From the NCBI GenBank assembly GCA_023935145.1, contig CM043700.1:41311620-41375619 (forward strand): 64,000 bases of DNA, in the 5' to 3' direction. The notes beneath the pieces are model-generated. The model saw only the letters and a list, made by a program, of their open reading frames with translations, was not told where the DNA came from and did not search any database. A program made the translations under genes and the position numbers. Shown here piece after piece: positions 1 through 11,899 of the stretch (position 1 is the first letter of the stretch; the number at the start of each line of letters is the position of its first letter). This DNA comes from Bretschneidera sinensis (taxonomy: Eukaryota > Streptophyta > Magnoliopsida > Brassicales > Akaniaceae).

Positions 1-441
1 ACTTGAACGTGGAACCAAAATACAGGCCAGTCATCTAGAAGAAAAGAACTTTCACCCCGGAACGCTAAGCTGCCATCAATGCTGAGGTAGATAAACTGCT
101 TGAGGCTAGCTTCGTCCGGGAGGTGAAATACCCCGAGTGGGTATCCAACGTAGTGATGGTCTGAAAAGTCAGCGGTAAATGGCGGATCTGCATCGACTTC
201 ACCAATCTAAACAAAGCTTGTCTAAAGGATAACTTTCCCCTCCTTCAAGTCGATCAACTGGTGGACGCCACCTTGGGACACAAACTCCTCTCCTTTATGG
301 ACACATACGTCGGCTACAACCAAATCTTCATGTATGGGCCAGACCAAGACAAGACCGCCTTTATCACCGATCAAGGGTTGTATTGCTATAAGGTTATGCC
401 CTTCGGGCATAAGAATGTTGACGCGATCTATCAAAGGCTGG
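1..441 (+). pseudogene. Ty3/gypsy Tat-type reverse transcriptase, N-terminal part
   Basis: Broken reading frame for the first half of an LTR-retrotransposon reverse transcriptase, the enzyme that copies element RNA into DNA. Readable blocks are the entry region (AAINAEVDKLLEASFVREV), the WVSNVV block, the metal-binding block LLSFMDTYVGYNQI and KTAFITDQGLYCYKVMPFG, all in gypsy RT order. Stops lie at about 39 and 163, so it is not functional. The frame is cut at 441 by the Athila-type insertion and resumes at 6573 with the catalytic YVDDM block. The window edge removes gag and protease. The later domains (second RNase H, antisense ORF) place it in the Tat group. RT assignment is secure; the subfamily is an inference. 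Confidence 0.88.
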
Positions 442-1724
442 TGATTACGCCCAAAGTATAACGTGGTAGCTGTAGCACAGCTTTAGGGTATCGATTCCAC
501 AGGGAAAAACGATCTATAAAGGAAAAGTGCAAACCTTAACACGAACGATAACAATTAAGTGAGAAGATATGCATTTTGATAATGAAGTAATTGTATAAAT
601 AGATTGAAATATATGATAAAGAAACAACAAGGTTCCGGGAATCCTCTCTAGGTTCGTTGCCTTATTCCAATCTTGATTCAATTGTTTTATCTCAATTGCA
701 AGTTTCATATCCCAAACAGGCAATCGACAAATATTCAACTAAAGCACATATAAACCTTAATGTAATTGATATGAATTACTCTTACTTTCAATTTAAGCAC
801 ACATGACCTATTCTATAGATTTATCAAGAAACGACAATATATCTTAACGACAATATCGCAGTAATGAACAAACCTAAAAGATAAATCTACTAGACTCAAT
901 CACATCCAACAATCTTGACATAAGAAGAGCATGACTAGACTTACATCAAAGATAATGATAAAATCATCGGATTAAGAGAAAATCCTTTAATTAGATTAAA
1001 GAGTAACACATAACAATGTTTTGACAATAAATCCCAGCTACAACTGAATCAATAAAGGAAAATAAGAACAACTACACCTAGGGATTCATCCTTTCGCCTT
1101 GCTTAGAGATTAGTTTGCCATGAAGTTCATGGTTGAACACTTTGATGGAGGAGAGTGTGGTAGCCTTCTTGAGTTTTCCAGCCTTCAATGATCCCTCCTC
1201 TTAACACCTAACTGATCTATTTATAATACAAAAGGTCCAAGGGTGTTTTAGGGTTTAAACAATCATTAAAGTCCTAATTAGGTCATAAATCGGAAAAAGG
1301 GATCGTGTGGGCGCCGCGACTCTCACTTTCTTGCTCCGCAGCCCTGCTTGATCTTTGTCTGGAGGACCTTCTGGGGGTCGTGGCCCTGCCTAGTCCAGGC
1401 CTCGACTCTGGCTGATGGTCTTCTTGGCTCTTTTAGATTAGCTTCTGGAGGCCATGACTCTCATTGGTTGGTGGAGGTTCTCTTCGTTTTATCCTTCCGC
1501 AACCACTCTTTCACCTTGATATGCATGAAATCTTATTGCTTCAAACAATGATAGTTTTTCCATCTCTTTTAAACACCAAGTACCTGAAAATGCACCGAAA
1601 TAAGTCAATGATTCAAGAATATCACTTTAGAGTTATTAAGGTATAAAAGTGTAATTAAAACCTAGATTAACCCTAAAATACCAACAATTAAGTACTGTTA
1701 AGATGTATTTTATGACTCTCATCA
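442..1724 (-). repeat. Left LTR (3' LTR) of the Athila-type element
   Basis: Direct repeat partner of 5269-6572, begins TGATTACGCC and ends GACTCTCATCA. It shares long near-identical stretches with the right copy. Visible differences include single substitutions and a ~27-bp shortening in the GC-richer part near 1360-1450, where the right copy has extra bases. The copies have clearly diverged, so the insertion is not recent. Confidence 0.92.
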
Positions 1725-1738
1725 CAACCCCCAACTAG
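1725..1738 (-). promoter_or_regulatory. Polypurine tract of the Athila-type element
   Basis: On the minus strand this reads CTAGTTGGGGGTTG, directly before the 3' LTR. A G-rich tract at this position primes plus-strand DNA synthesis in LTR elements. Its position and strand confirm the minus orientation of the element. Confidence 0.75.
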
Positions 1739-3358
1739 TTTATTGTTAGTCCCTAGCAATTCAAGCGAAAATAAGAGATGAATTATATGGTAAGAATCAA
1801 AAAAAAGTAAAGCAATGCTAGCGTTAAACCAAGAGCAATTCACTTTTTGTCTCAAAAATTGCACATAATACACAACACATAGAATCATTTAATATCACTT
1901 AAGTCCAAAAGTAATCCAAACATCAATCTTAAAATTGTTATCGACTCTTAACATCCATCTTACCACAATCCATTAATCAGAACACCCGGATGATTTTATG
2001 CATGAAATTCATGAATACAAGTCTTAGCCTCTGAAATATTTAATTTGCGTGACATCAATCACAAAAAACAAGCTCCATAGGCTCACTTTTCAAATCACTC
2101 TCCACTATTGTAGAAAAATCACACCACCTTGGATCAATAAGTCTTTTAATAAGCTTGTAATGTTAGGCTAAGGCAAAGGTTAAGAAAGAACGGGAAGGAT
2201 TCAACAAGTAAAAGAATTCAATCTCTTCGTTTATAAACACAACCACTTTAAACACTGGATAACCTTACTTCAACACCTAACTATTTCAACCATTTTTCGA
2301 GCATTTCTCTCAATAAATCACAACTTTTTCTTCTTTTCTTCTTTCTTTGCCATAATTCACTTTTTTTTTTATTTTGGTATAAGACCATTCACCTCCTCTT
2401 TCATTCTTTTCTTTTCTTTCTTTTCTTTTCCACAACCTCCAACTTATCTCCTTTAATATACTTGGCTTATGGTAATAATATTTTTTTTTTCATATTTCCA
2501 TCCTTACTCATCTTAAGTGCTTCTCAATAGATGTGTACAACTAAGTTCTTTTAAAAGAAGGGTAAGGATAAAATATTTTTAGGCTCATAAGGGTAAGTAA
2601 ATGGGTTTTCGAAAGAAACAAGGCTCAAATTCTTTTTCAAGTAAAAGGCTCAAATAGATGACTAGTGATAAATATAGTAAGGATAAGTTTGAAAGGCTCA
2701 AACGGTCCAAAAATGGCCTATATAATATCCTAAGTAATGTGCATTCTAGGAATTCGCCTTAAGTGACTGTCAAATAAATTCTAGAGCTTGTCAAGACCGC
2801 AAAAGTATTCACAAAGCAATCACACATAAAACTTCTCTAAATGTTTTTAGACTAATCATGCAATCTTACCACAAACTAGAGTCTCAAACCAAATGAAGAT
2901 TGACACTTAAATTATTCTCAAACCGAAGCAAGATTTAACTTCTTCTAAATGCTATATGCTATCTCAATTAAGTTCATATCATTAACATGTGAATTAACTC
3001 TACAGCTTAACACAAAGCATGCTAAAAACAAACAAAAATGGAACATGACACCAAGCAGTTCAAAAGAAGAAGAAATACATTTCCTCCACCCCCAACTTAA
3101 AAATAGCATTGACTTCAATGTGAAAGAAAAGGTAAAGGAAACTCCATTTTGTAACCAGAAGTACACAGAAGCTGAAAATTGTGCACCACCATTTGAACTG
3201 CTGCGTATATTTGTCCTTAAAAAAGAAATACGAAGTTAATACTGGAAAACAACAAAATACTAATAATAAACAAGAAAAAGAAATATAAAAAAAATTAAAG
3301 GATATACTGTGGGGTGCCTCCTATGAGTGCTAAGTTTTATGTCTTCAGCCAGACTCTC
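1739..3358. other. Noncoding interior of the Athila-type element
   Basis: AT-rich stretch between the polypurine tract and the gag region, with pyrimidine-rich runs near 2330-2450. No conserved protein was recognised on either strand; the short ORFs near 2945-3239 lack family motifs. In a complete Athila element the region between gag and the 3' LTR would hold pol, so this gap is the direct evidence that pol is absent. Confidence 0.6.
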
Positions 3359-3664
3359 TTATTCCCTCCTAGACAAACATAAGTTGAATGCACCAGCCAC
3401 TGCTTCACTGCCAAATTTGGTGCTTGTATGCTTTGGAGAGGCCTCAAGGATGTCATCAGTAACATCTGCAGATTCTGGCTCAATATATGCTCTTGTGAAA
3501 CCATGGGTATGGATTGACTCTAATGGATTAAGGTGATGGACTTTTTCCATGAGTGAGTCAATCATGTATACCTGGTGGCTCTCGTCATTATCTTCTGATT
3601 TGTTCATTGTGGGAATGTGTAATGACTTAATGCTTTGGGTCACAATGGCATTTACCCCCTTCAA
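3359..3664 (-). pseudogene. Unrecognised open segment downstream of Athila-type gag
   Basis: 101-residue open frame on the same strand as gag, about 200 bp after the gag stop. No domain was recognised. It is hydrophilic and contains phrases such as LHIPTMNKSEDNDE. Its position is where Athila elements continue from gag into the protease linker, so it may be a remnant of the gag-pol junction. This is inferred from position only. Confidence 0.35.
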
Positions 3665-3867
3665 ATTCTTTTACGCCAGGTGTTGACCATGGGGTGTGGA
3701 TTGAGCTTGGGAAGGGAACTTACCTCGCTCATTCACACTCAAGGAGCTCATCAATTTGGACACTTGGCTCTTTAGATCCTTATACTCTTCAACAACCTAC
3801 GTAATTAAAGATTCGAGCATTTGATTAGTCTTACTCTGTGCCTCAACAAAAGCATGCAAAGTGTCTT

Positions 3868-5076
3868 CTAAAGGACTCCTAGAAGGTGCAGGGGCATGAT
3901 ATGGTGCAAGATATGATCTAGAGGGTTGTGCATGCAGCTGGTTTCAGATTTCCAGCCAAGATTGGGATGATTGCGCCACTTCGGATTATAGGTATCAGAG
4001 AATGGTGAAAAAGGATTTTTGTACATACCTAAGGCATTACATTGTTCGTCATATATCTCTCTCAACTCTGTAAATGTGGGACATTCTTGGGAGAGATGAT
4101 CTACCCCACCACACACAAAACATGGTCCAAAAGACGCTGCATGATTAGCTATGTGTTTTGTCTTTAAGTTCTTAGTCTTGAATGCATCTAGTTTCCTAGT
4201 GAGCATCTCGACCGTAGCCTTTAAGTTATCCTCTTCTCTAAGATGGTAAATTACACCACCATTTAGGTTCCCTACAGATCGTGACTTATTTGTACTTTCA
4301 GTAGGACTAGGTCCAGTCCAAGTGTGAGCTTTTTCATCAAGCTTATTGAAGTATTCTATGGCCTCATCAGGATCTTTTTGTAAGAACTCACCATTACACA
4401 TCATCTCCACAAATTGACGCTCTCTATATGTAAGTCTCTCATAAAAATAGCTCACTAAGCACCAATTCTCATACCTATGGTGAGGGCACATACTTAACAA
4501 CTCCTTAAATCTCTCCCAAGACTGATACAAAGTCTCACTGTCATTTTATGCAAAAGTAGAGATTTGCCTTTTTAAAACATTGGTCTTATGTTGGGAAAAG
4601 TATTTATTGAAGAAGACCTGAGTCATCTCAGCCCACGACCCAATAGATCGTGGTCTCAGTGACTATAGCTAACTCTTAGCTCTATCGTTCAAAGTGAAAG
4701 GAAAGAACTTGAGTCTCACGATATCATCATGTGAATCTTGACTATGAAAAGTCGCAACTACTTCCTCAAACTCTCTAATGTGCACATTTTCGTTTTCCCA
4801 GCCATGGAACGTAGGGAGTAACAGTATCATCCCTATTTTAAAATCCAGTTGGCGAGTATTGGCTGGAAACATGATGCAATATGGTATGGCTATACGTGTA
4901 GGGTGGAGGTAATCCTGAAGGGTCTTAGGGTTTTGATATTCATGTTCACTCATTTCTTCAAGACTAGATGTATTTTCAAATAAAAGATTTAAAAAAGAAT
5001 TTAATTCTGACTCTAACACAGGCCTACAAGCAAATCTACCCAAAGTATCTCTATATCTCAGCATGCAGTGTAACAA
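3868..5076 (-). pseudogene. Athila-type gag polyprotein (capsid plus zinc knuckle), frameshifted
   Basis: Encodes the structural protein that packages element RNA. The N-terminal segment (5076-4669) contains LQDYLHPTRIAIPYCIM, the IGMILLLPTFHGWENEN block and FEEVVATFHSQD. The C-terminal segment (4530-3868) contains SWERFKELLSMCPHH and RQFVEMMCNGEFLQKDPDEA, then a CCHC zinc knuckle CFVCGGVDHLSQECP. Block order and spacing are those of Athila gag. The two halves are in different frames, with a stop and about 140 bp of disrupted coding sequence between them, so the protein cannot be made intact. Family assignment is strong. Confidence 0.9.
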
Positions 5077-5246
5077 AATAATGAAAAAAATACTATAAGA
5101 AGAAAGAAAGAAAAAAAATAATGCACCAAGCTAAAAGAAGGAACGAAGTTACCGCATTTACAAACTGCTGAAAAGAAAAACTATCTACAATTCATCTACC
5201 ATCATGTCTCAAAGTTGACAATCTTCCTTGTACTTAAGCACGTTTT

Positions 5247-5263
5247 CCCCGGAAACAGCGCCA
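5247..5263 (-). promoter_or_regulatory. Primer binding site of the Athila-type element
   Basis: On the minus strand the sequence TGGCGCTGTTTCCGGGG lies 5 bp after the 5' LTR. It differs at two positions from TGGCGCCGTTGCCGGGG, the site complementary to the 3' end of plant tRNA-Asp commonly used by Athila elements. It fixes the element's direction independently of gag. Confidence 0.8.
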
Positions 5264-5268
5264 AAATT

Positions 5269-6572
5269 TGATTATGCCCAAAGTATAACGCGGTAGTTGT
5301 AGCATAGCTTTGGGGTGTTGATTCCACAGGGAAAAACGATCTATAAAGGAAAAGTGCAAACCTTAACACGAACGATAACAATCAAGTGAGAAGATATGAA
5401 TTTTGATAATGAAGTAATTGTGTAAATAGATTGAAATATATTATAAAGAAACAATAAGGTTCCGGGAATCCTCCCTAGGTTCGTTGTCTTATTCCAATCT
5501 TAATTCAATTGTTTTATCTCGATTGTAAGTTTCACATCCCAAACAGGCAATCGACAAATATTCAACTAAAGCACATATAAACCTTAATGTAATTGATTGA
5601 ATTACTCTTACTTTCGATTTAAGCACACATGACCTATCCTATAGATTTATCAAGAAACGACAATATATCTTAACGACAATATCGCAGTAATGGACTAACC
5701 TAAAAGATAAATCTACCGGACTCAATCACATTCAACAATCTTGACATAAGAAGAGCATGACTAGACTTATATCAAATATAAGGATACAATCACCGAATTA
5801 AGAGAAAATCCTTTAATTAGATTAAAGAGTAACACATAACAATGTTTTGACAATAAATCTTAACTATAACTAAATCAATAAAGGAAAATAAGAACAACTA
5901 CACCTAGGGATTCATCCATTCGCCTTTCTTGGAGATTAGTTCGCCATAAAGTTCATGGTTGAACACTTTGATAGAGGAGAGTGTGGTAGCCTTCTTGAGT
6001 TTTCCAGCCTTCAATGATCCCTCCTCTTAAACCCTAAGTGATCTATTTATAATACAAAAGGTCCAAGGGTGTTTTAGGGTTTAAACAATCATTAAAGTCC
6101 TAATTAGGTCATAACTCAGAGAAAGGGATCATGTGGGTGCCGCGGCTCTCACTTTCTTGCGCCGCGACCCTGCCTGATCTTTGGCTGAAGGACCTTTTGG
6201 GTGCCACGACCCTACCTAGTCCAGGTCGTAGCTCTGGCTGATGGTCTTCTTGGTTCTTTTAGATTAGCTTCTAGAGGCCACTGCCCTCACTAATCTTGGT
6301 CGCGACTCTCATTGGTTGGTAGAGGTTCTCTTTGTTTTATCCTTCCGCAACCACTCCTTCACCTTGATATGCATGGAATCTTAGTGCTTCAAGCAATGAT
6401 AGTTTTTCCATCTTTTTTAAACACCAAGTACCTGAAAATGCACTGAAATAAGTCAATGATTCAAGAATATCACTTTAGAGTTATTAAGGTATAAAAGTGT
6501 AATTAAAACCTAGATCAACCCTAAAATGCCAACAATTATATACTGTTAAGATGCATTTTATGACTCTCATCA
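5269..6572 (-). repeat. Right LTR (5' LTR) of the Athila-type element
   Basis: Direct repeat partner of 442-1724, begins TGATTATGCC and ends GACTCTCATCA, followed at once by the target duplication GCTGG (6573-6577). It would carry the promoter for the minus-strand transcript. Confidence 0.93.
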
Positions 6573-7430
6573 GCTGGTGAACAAAATTTTCAAAGGGCAG
6601 ATAGGGTGAAACATAGAGGTCTACGTGGACGACATGCTGGTCAAGAGTATAGAGGTACGGAACCACAGTTCCGATTTAAAAGAAGTGTTTGGGGTACTGC
6701 ACAAACATAACATGAGACTGAATCCAGTGAAGTGTGCATTCAGAATAATAGAAGGAAAGTTCCTAGGTTACATGGTCACCCAAAGGGGAATAAAAGTCAA
6801 TACAAAAAAGATAAAGGCCATTCTTGATATGGCCTCCCCTAGATCTGTGAAAGAAGTACAACGGCTCACCGGGAGAATCGCCACCCTGAGTCGCTTTATG
6901 TTCAAGTCTGCGGAAAGATGCCTACCTTTTTTCAAGGCCATCAGGAAGGTAAAAGATTTTTCTTGGACAGAGGATTGCTAGGAAGCATTTGAAGGATTAA
7001 AAAAGTATCTAATCTCGTCCCCGCTCTTAACTAAACCACTCCCGGGTGAAGAGCTGTTTCTGTACTTATTAGCTGGGCAAGGTACTGTGGCCTCTGTCCT
7101 AATCTGAGAATAAAAAAGGCATTCAGAGACCCATCTACTATGTCAGTAGAATCCTCTATGAAGTAAAAGTAAGGTATCTCCCTATTAAGAAGATGGCTTA
7201 TGCTCTCGTGATAGCTGCACGAAAACTCCGACGGTATTTTCAAGCACACATAATTATCCTCCTGATAGATCAGCCTCTGAAGCAGGTCCTGCATAACCTA
7301 AATGTTTATGGGAGAATGGTAAAGTGGGCGGTAGAGCTAAGGGAATTCGATATCCGGTACCATCCACAGAAGGTAATAAAGGGCAAGCCTTGGTCGACTT
7401 CATTGTCGAAACGACCCTATCCATAAATCC
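6573..7430 (+). pseudogene. Tat-type gypsy RT C-terminus and RNase H
   Basis: Continuation of the polyprotein interrupted at 441. Visible in order: the RT catalytic block VYVDDMLVKS, the LNPVKCAF and GKFLGYMV blocks, the thumb/connection motif VQRLTGRIATLSRF, then an RNase H region ending with LREFDIRYHPQKVIKG. Stops occur at about 6609 and 6979, so it is dead. RT copies RNA to DNA and RNase H removes the RNA strand. The closing RYHPQ..IKG block leads, as in Tat elements, straight into a second RNase H. Confidence 0.9.
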
Positions 7431-8066
7431 AGGCAAAGCAACGAAAATAGAGTCTGATGGACCACCTCCAAGGTGGACTCTTCATGTGGATAGATCCTCA
7501 AATACGGTGGGAAGCAGAGCCTGACTCATCCTCCATAGCCCGACGACTTTGCAGTTGAATACACCTTAAGGTTTGAATTTAAAACCTCCAAAAACGAAGC
7601 GGAATACGAAGCCCTACTGGCTGGCCTAAAATTGTCCAAAGCATTGGCCGCCGAGGCTCTAGACATATTCAGTGACTCCCAGTTGGTAGTAAGTCAGGTA
7701 ATAGGGGAATTTGAGGCCCACGGAGGGAAGCTTGTCCGGTATCTCCAAAAGGTAAAAGAGCTCGCTGCAAAGTTCAAGACGTTTCGAATAACTCAAATTC
7801 CACAGGCCAAAAACTCTAAGGCAGATGCTCTGGCCAGCCTGGCCTCATCCCGACACCTAGAACCAACCCAAGCTGTCTACTTGGAAACCCTCTCCGCTCT
7901 TAGCATAGACGAAGCCCCAGTCCTACCTGTAAAAGAAAAAAAAAACATAGATAAACCCGATCCTCCGGTATTTGAGGAATGGAGAAGTCCCCGAACAGAA
8001 AAGCGAGGCCAGAATGCTAATCTCCTGAGCCTCTCGGTACGCGATCATAAATGGGCAGTTATATAA
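7431..8066 (+). pseudogene. Second (archaeal-type) RNase H of the Tat element
   Basis: Readable RNase H fold with its acidic residues: LHVDRSS (first Asp), KNEAEYEALLAGL (Glu), DIFSDSQLVVSQV (Asp) and KADALASLAS (last Asp). A second RNase H after the usual one is the hallmark of the Tat lineage of plant Ty3/gypsy elements. The frame changes near 7520-7630, so it is a pseudogene. It follows the primary RNase H and precedes the integrase zinc region, the expected order. Confidence 0.88.
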
Positions 8067-9181
8067 GAGGGCTCTGATTATGCCTTACTTGAGGTGCCTC
8101 AACCCTGTCGAGGTCTATTACGCCCTTCGAGAAGTCCATGAAGGCATATGTGGAAATCACCTATGAGCTTGAGCCCTAGCCTTCAAGGTTCTTCGCCATG
8201 GGTATTACTGGCCCAATATGAAAGTAGACGCAGCTAATTTGGTCAAAAAATGTAGAAACGGCCAGCAACATTCCTCAGTATCACACTAGCCTGCTAATCC
8301 CCTCATTACGATCACTAGTCCCCTCTTCTTTGCTATGTGGGGGATGGACATCCTTGGCCCGTTTGCTGCAACAACCAAACAAAAGAAGGATATCATTGTG
8401 GCCATCGATTACTTCACCAAGTGGGTCGAGGCAGAGCCACTAGCCAGCATCATGGATCATCAAACTCGAAATTTCATTCGAAAATCGATCTTATGTCAGT
8501 TCGAGATTCCATGGGTATTGATCACCGATAACGGAAAGCAATTCGATAGGTCCAAGTTTAAAATGTTCTGTGAAGACCTCCACATCGAGCATCGATTTTC
8601 ATCCGTCGGATATCCATAGGCCAATGGTTAGGCCTAAGTCACCAGCAGAACACTTATCTAAGGAATCAAGAAAAGACTCGACGAAACGGATAGGCAATGG
8701 GCTGACCAGCTCCTTAATGTTCTCTGTGCTTATCAGACAACTATGCATATGCTGACAAGAGAAACCCCGTTTTTCATGACGTACGGTTCGAAAGCCGTCA
8801 TCCCGGTCGAGATCGAAATACCATCGATTCGCATGTAATATTTTGAACCAAGTAACAATGAGGAAGGTTTACGGATAAACGTAGACTTGGTTGACGAAGC
8901 CCGAGACAAAGCCCAAATCCGTTTAGCTTCGTACTAACAGAGGACAACCCGATATTACAACTCCCTAGTCCAGAACAGGAACTTCAAACTCCATGACCTC
9001 ATCTTTCGGAAAAGCGAAGTGTCTCGTCCTTGACACATGGGAAAGCTTGTTTCGAATTAGGAAGGCCCATACAGAATTCGAAGAGTTTGCCGGATGGGCA
9101 CTTTTGAACTCGATGAATTAGATGGCAACCTAGTCCTTCGTACTTAGAACTCGGAAAACCTCCGCAAGTTTTATCAATAAA
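8067..9181 (+). pseudogene. Tat-type integrase and polyprotein C-terminus
   Basis: Integrase joins element DNA to the host chromosome. The zinc-binding N-terminal region is readable but broken around 8080-8290. The catalytic core begins with WGMDILGPFAATTKQKKDI (first Asp), has IDYFTKWVEAEPL, and the second Asp in LITDNGKQFD. The region of the catalytic Glu (near 8620-8640) is disrupted by stops. Later blocks include FFMTYGSKAVIPVEI and the closing tail ELDELDGNLVLRT..NSENLRKFYQ, which ends near 9181. Several stops and frame changes are present. Confidence 0.87.
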
Positions 9182-9249
9182 GTGAAATGTAAAAGGTAAA
9201 AGTAATGGAATAATAAAACTCAAGTTTGAAGAAAAAGTTCAAAATTTTA

Positions 9250-11018
9250 TTAAACTTCAAGTTCGAAGTACAAAAGGTAGGCGTTATCGGCCTCAAATAT
9301 AAAAAGAAAAAAACAAAAACTATCATAAGGAGCCTCACCCTCTGGAGCCTCTCCCTCTAGAGCTCCACCTTCTGTGGCCTCCTGGCTACTAATTGCTGCC
9401 GTATCCTCCACGCCCCCTCCAGTAGCAACAGCGCCAACCTTCTCCGCAAATGACTCCAACTCTAGGCCGGAGAAGTCAACCTCTGGGAAGAGGGAAGTGG
9501 CCTTTCTCTTGGCTTCATTGAAGCCCTTGAGGAACTGGGCGCCACCTTCTTCCAGCAGAGCCTCCTCCCTCTATGCAGCTTGGCTCCGAACCTCCTCCAT
9601 CTCGGCTCGGATGAGATCCCTCTCATTCCTGAAGGCATCCTCAGCTTTTTGCCCGTGATCCTTCTTAAAGACAGCATCCTCCTTAGCCCATTCAATCGCC
9701 TCGAGAGAGGAGGACAAGGCCCGAACAAAGTCCCGGGTCTCCTCCAACTTCTGCTCTGCCTTGGCCAGACGTTCGGCCATATCAACACTATGCAGAGCAA
9801 GAACCCCGGTAAGGACTCCAGCCTGAAACAGAAAAAGGTATTGTGAAAAACAGTTGCAAAATGAAAAATAATTAAAGAGTTAAGGCGAAGGAAAGAAACT
9901 GTACCTGGGAGGCCACAACCTCCATGGCCGAGCAAGGCCTTTCGAACGGCTTTTTCGTGAGCTCTAGCATATCACGAGGAGGAATCCCCATGATCAGGTG
10001 CTCACAAGTGACTCGAGGGTGCGCAAACACTGAGTCGTCGACCTTTAGTGCCTACTTGGGCACAAAGGGAGCAGCAACCTCCGACCCCTCCCTGGCAGAT
10101 GACGGCCCCGGGGCAGGGGTCAACGCGGCAAGAACCGTCGCCGCTTCTAAAACAGGAGGCCTCAGAGGGCTCTCTACAAGAATAAGCACCGGGGTTGAAG
10201 CCCGAGCCTTTTTTCTCTGCTCTTGGGCAGAGCTGCTGGCCTCCGCGGCCCTTTTTTTCCTCCCGGACCATGCGTTTGGCCCTCTCTCTTGCCTGGGCAG
10301 CCATCTCCATCTCTGCACAACAGAAGGGCGTTAGTAACTTAGAAACAAAAATCATACTTGAACAAATTAAAAGATTAAGGGCTACTGTGCTCAAGGTTTG
10401 CTGGAAGGCTGAGAGGGTAGAGACCGCGCCTGAGGAGTTCTTCATTATCTCCAAGCACCTCGATATCCAAGGGCGCGGCCAACATAGCCTTCAGCGTCTT
10501 TTGTTCTTGGTGCAGGAGGTGCGGCTTCTTGCATTTGCCAACACGGTCCAAGCTCCAACAGAGGAGGACGTTAAAGCTCTCAACACTCCTTATGAAGAAG
10601 AATGACCCTTTTCCACCTCTTTATAGAAGAGGGCTTTTGCTTCAGCATGCTCTTTCGAGCCCTCGAGCTGACTATGACCCACCTGATTTGCCTAAGCCGG
10701 GCTATCTAAAAATGGGCTTTGAACACATTTATGTTCATCACCCCACCCACCTCCTGGCACACGGCAATGAATGTCAGGATTAGCCGGATTGAGTTGGGCA
10801 CCAGCTGACTCAGCGCGATACGGAAGTATCTGAGCACCGAGCAGAAGAACGGGTGGAGAGGGAGCCTAAGCCCTCTCTTCATATGATGTTCATAAACGCA
10901 TAGCTGATAAGGTGGGCGGCTCGGAAGGGCATCACATGCCCTCTCCCCACCCTCTGGTGCCCTCAGGTGGTACTCCATAGGGATTCTATACTTTATGCTC
11001 ATCCCCAGTGAATTTATA
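9250..11018 (-). pseudogene. Antisense extra ORF of the Tat element ('putative gypsy type transposon' domain plus coiled coil)
   Basis: Convergent coding remnant starting near 11018 and running back to about 9250, opposite to pol. The N-terminal part (11018-10706) reads YRIPMEYHLRAPEGGERA, YQLCVYEHHMKRGLRLPLHP and ALSQLVPNSIRLILTF, matching the domain annotated in plants as 'putative gypsy type transposon'. The C-terminal part (9780-9313) is a charged coiled coil (MAERLAKAEQKLEETRDF, ERDLIRAEMEEVRSQ) followed by an acidic tail. Antisense ORFs between pol and the 3' LTR are known in Tat elements; their function is unknown. The frame is broken repeatedly and no 3' LTR follows, so the element seems cut near 11018. 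Confidence 0.72.
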
Positions 11019-11348
11019 TGTTGGTCTTTGAAATTTTTTATAAAATCTAATTGATTTATTTGGATCTTTTGTTTTATGTTTATATTGATCAATATCTGAG
11101 TCAACTTAGATAGAGTTGTTGTGGTGTTAGTTTTTGTTGTATTGTGGATTTATTATGCAAGACTGAATTTATATATTTTAATTTATCAGTTGAATCGTTG
11201 TTAGTAGCCATTTAATTTCTTTTTGGTTGAAATTCGATCGGAATTATAGATTAAATTATTCCAAATTTAATAAAAGTTAAGTTTCACTGTTTAAAACCTG
11301 AGCGATACATCTGCCACTAAACTCTAAACTTCATAGATTACCAATTTA

Positions 11349-11365
11349 CACACACGCCCGCGCAC

Positions 11366-11448
<83 letters not shown>
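11349..11448. repeat. Compound microsatellite (CA)n(TA)n
   Basis: An imperfect CA run (with CG interruptions) passes directly into a TA run of about 40 bp. Simple slippage repeat; TA runs can form cruciforms and are often length-polymorphic. Confidence 0.95.
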
Positions 11449-11450
<2 letters not shown>

Positions 11451-11899
11451 ATTTTTTTCTTTCTTGAATCCTCTGACAAAAATAAAAAATCAGTTTTAGC
11501 TTTTTCTATTTTAATTTACTTTATGGTTTTTATCTTATGTATATGTTTGGTATTATGTAGGAATTAGATCATGAAGATTTTAAGGCAAGTTTACAATCAT
11601 TTTTAAAAAAAAAAAAACTAAATGGCAAAAAACATGTTTTGATGTGCTTTTGCTTATCTCATTTGATTCGCGAATTTTGATGTTGTTTGCTGGAAAGAGT
11701 AACTGCTAATGCTTGTTCTCATAAGAATTTCTAAGATGTTAACAAAAGTATTGAATATTAGATTTTAAGGCACACAAATTTTACTTGTAATATGTATGGA
11801 TTTAGTTTTGGATTTAGTAGAATATTTTTTTGTTAAGGAAAAATAATGATTTAATTTTTTAGCAAAAAAATATGTCAATCCAATGACCCAAAGAGACCA

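Larger units (their letters stand above)
442..6572 (-). mobile_element. Athila-type gag-only LTR retrotransposon (TR-GAG-like), nested
   Basis: Complete insertion of 6131 bp. Two long direct repeats (442-1724 and 5269-6572) start TGATTA and end CATCA. The host target GCTGG occurs at 437-441 and again at 6573-6577, a perfect 5-bp duplication. Gag and the primer site are on the minus strand, so the right repeat is the 5' LTR. The only recognisable protein is Athila-like gag; no RT, RNase H or integrase is visible in the ~3.5 kb interior. That architecture matches the gag-only non-autonomous class called TR-GAG, which would depend on pol proteins from a related element. It splits the RT of the surrounding Tat-type element. 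Confidence 0.93.

Noticed and set aside
9374..10605. Several + strand ORFs of 88-136 residues
   Set aside because: Shadows of the antisense coiled-coil ORF on the minus strand; composition (Ser/Pro/Arg-rich) fits antisense reading.
1..11018. Endogenous plant pararetrovirus
   Set aside because: Integrase, two LTR-type boundaries in the nested copies and tandem RNase H identify Ty3/gypsy; no movement or coat protein motifs are present.
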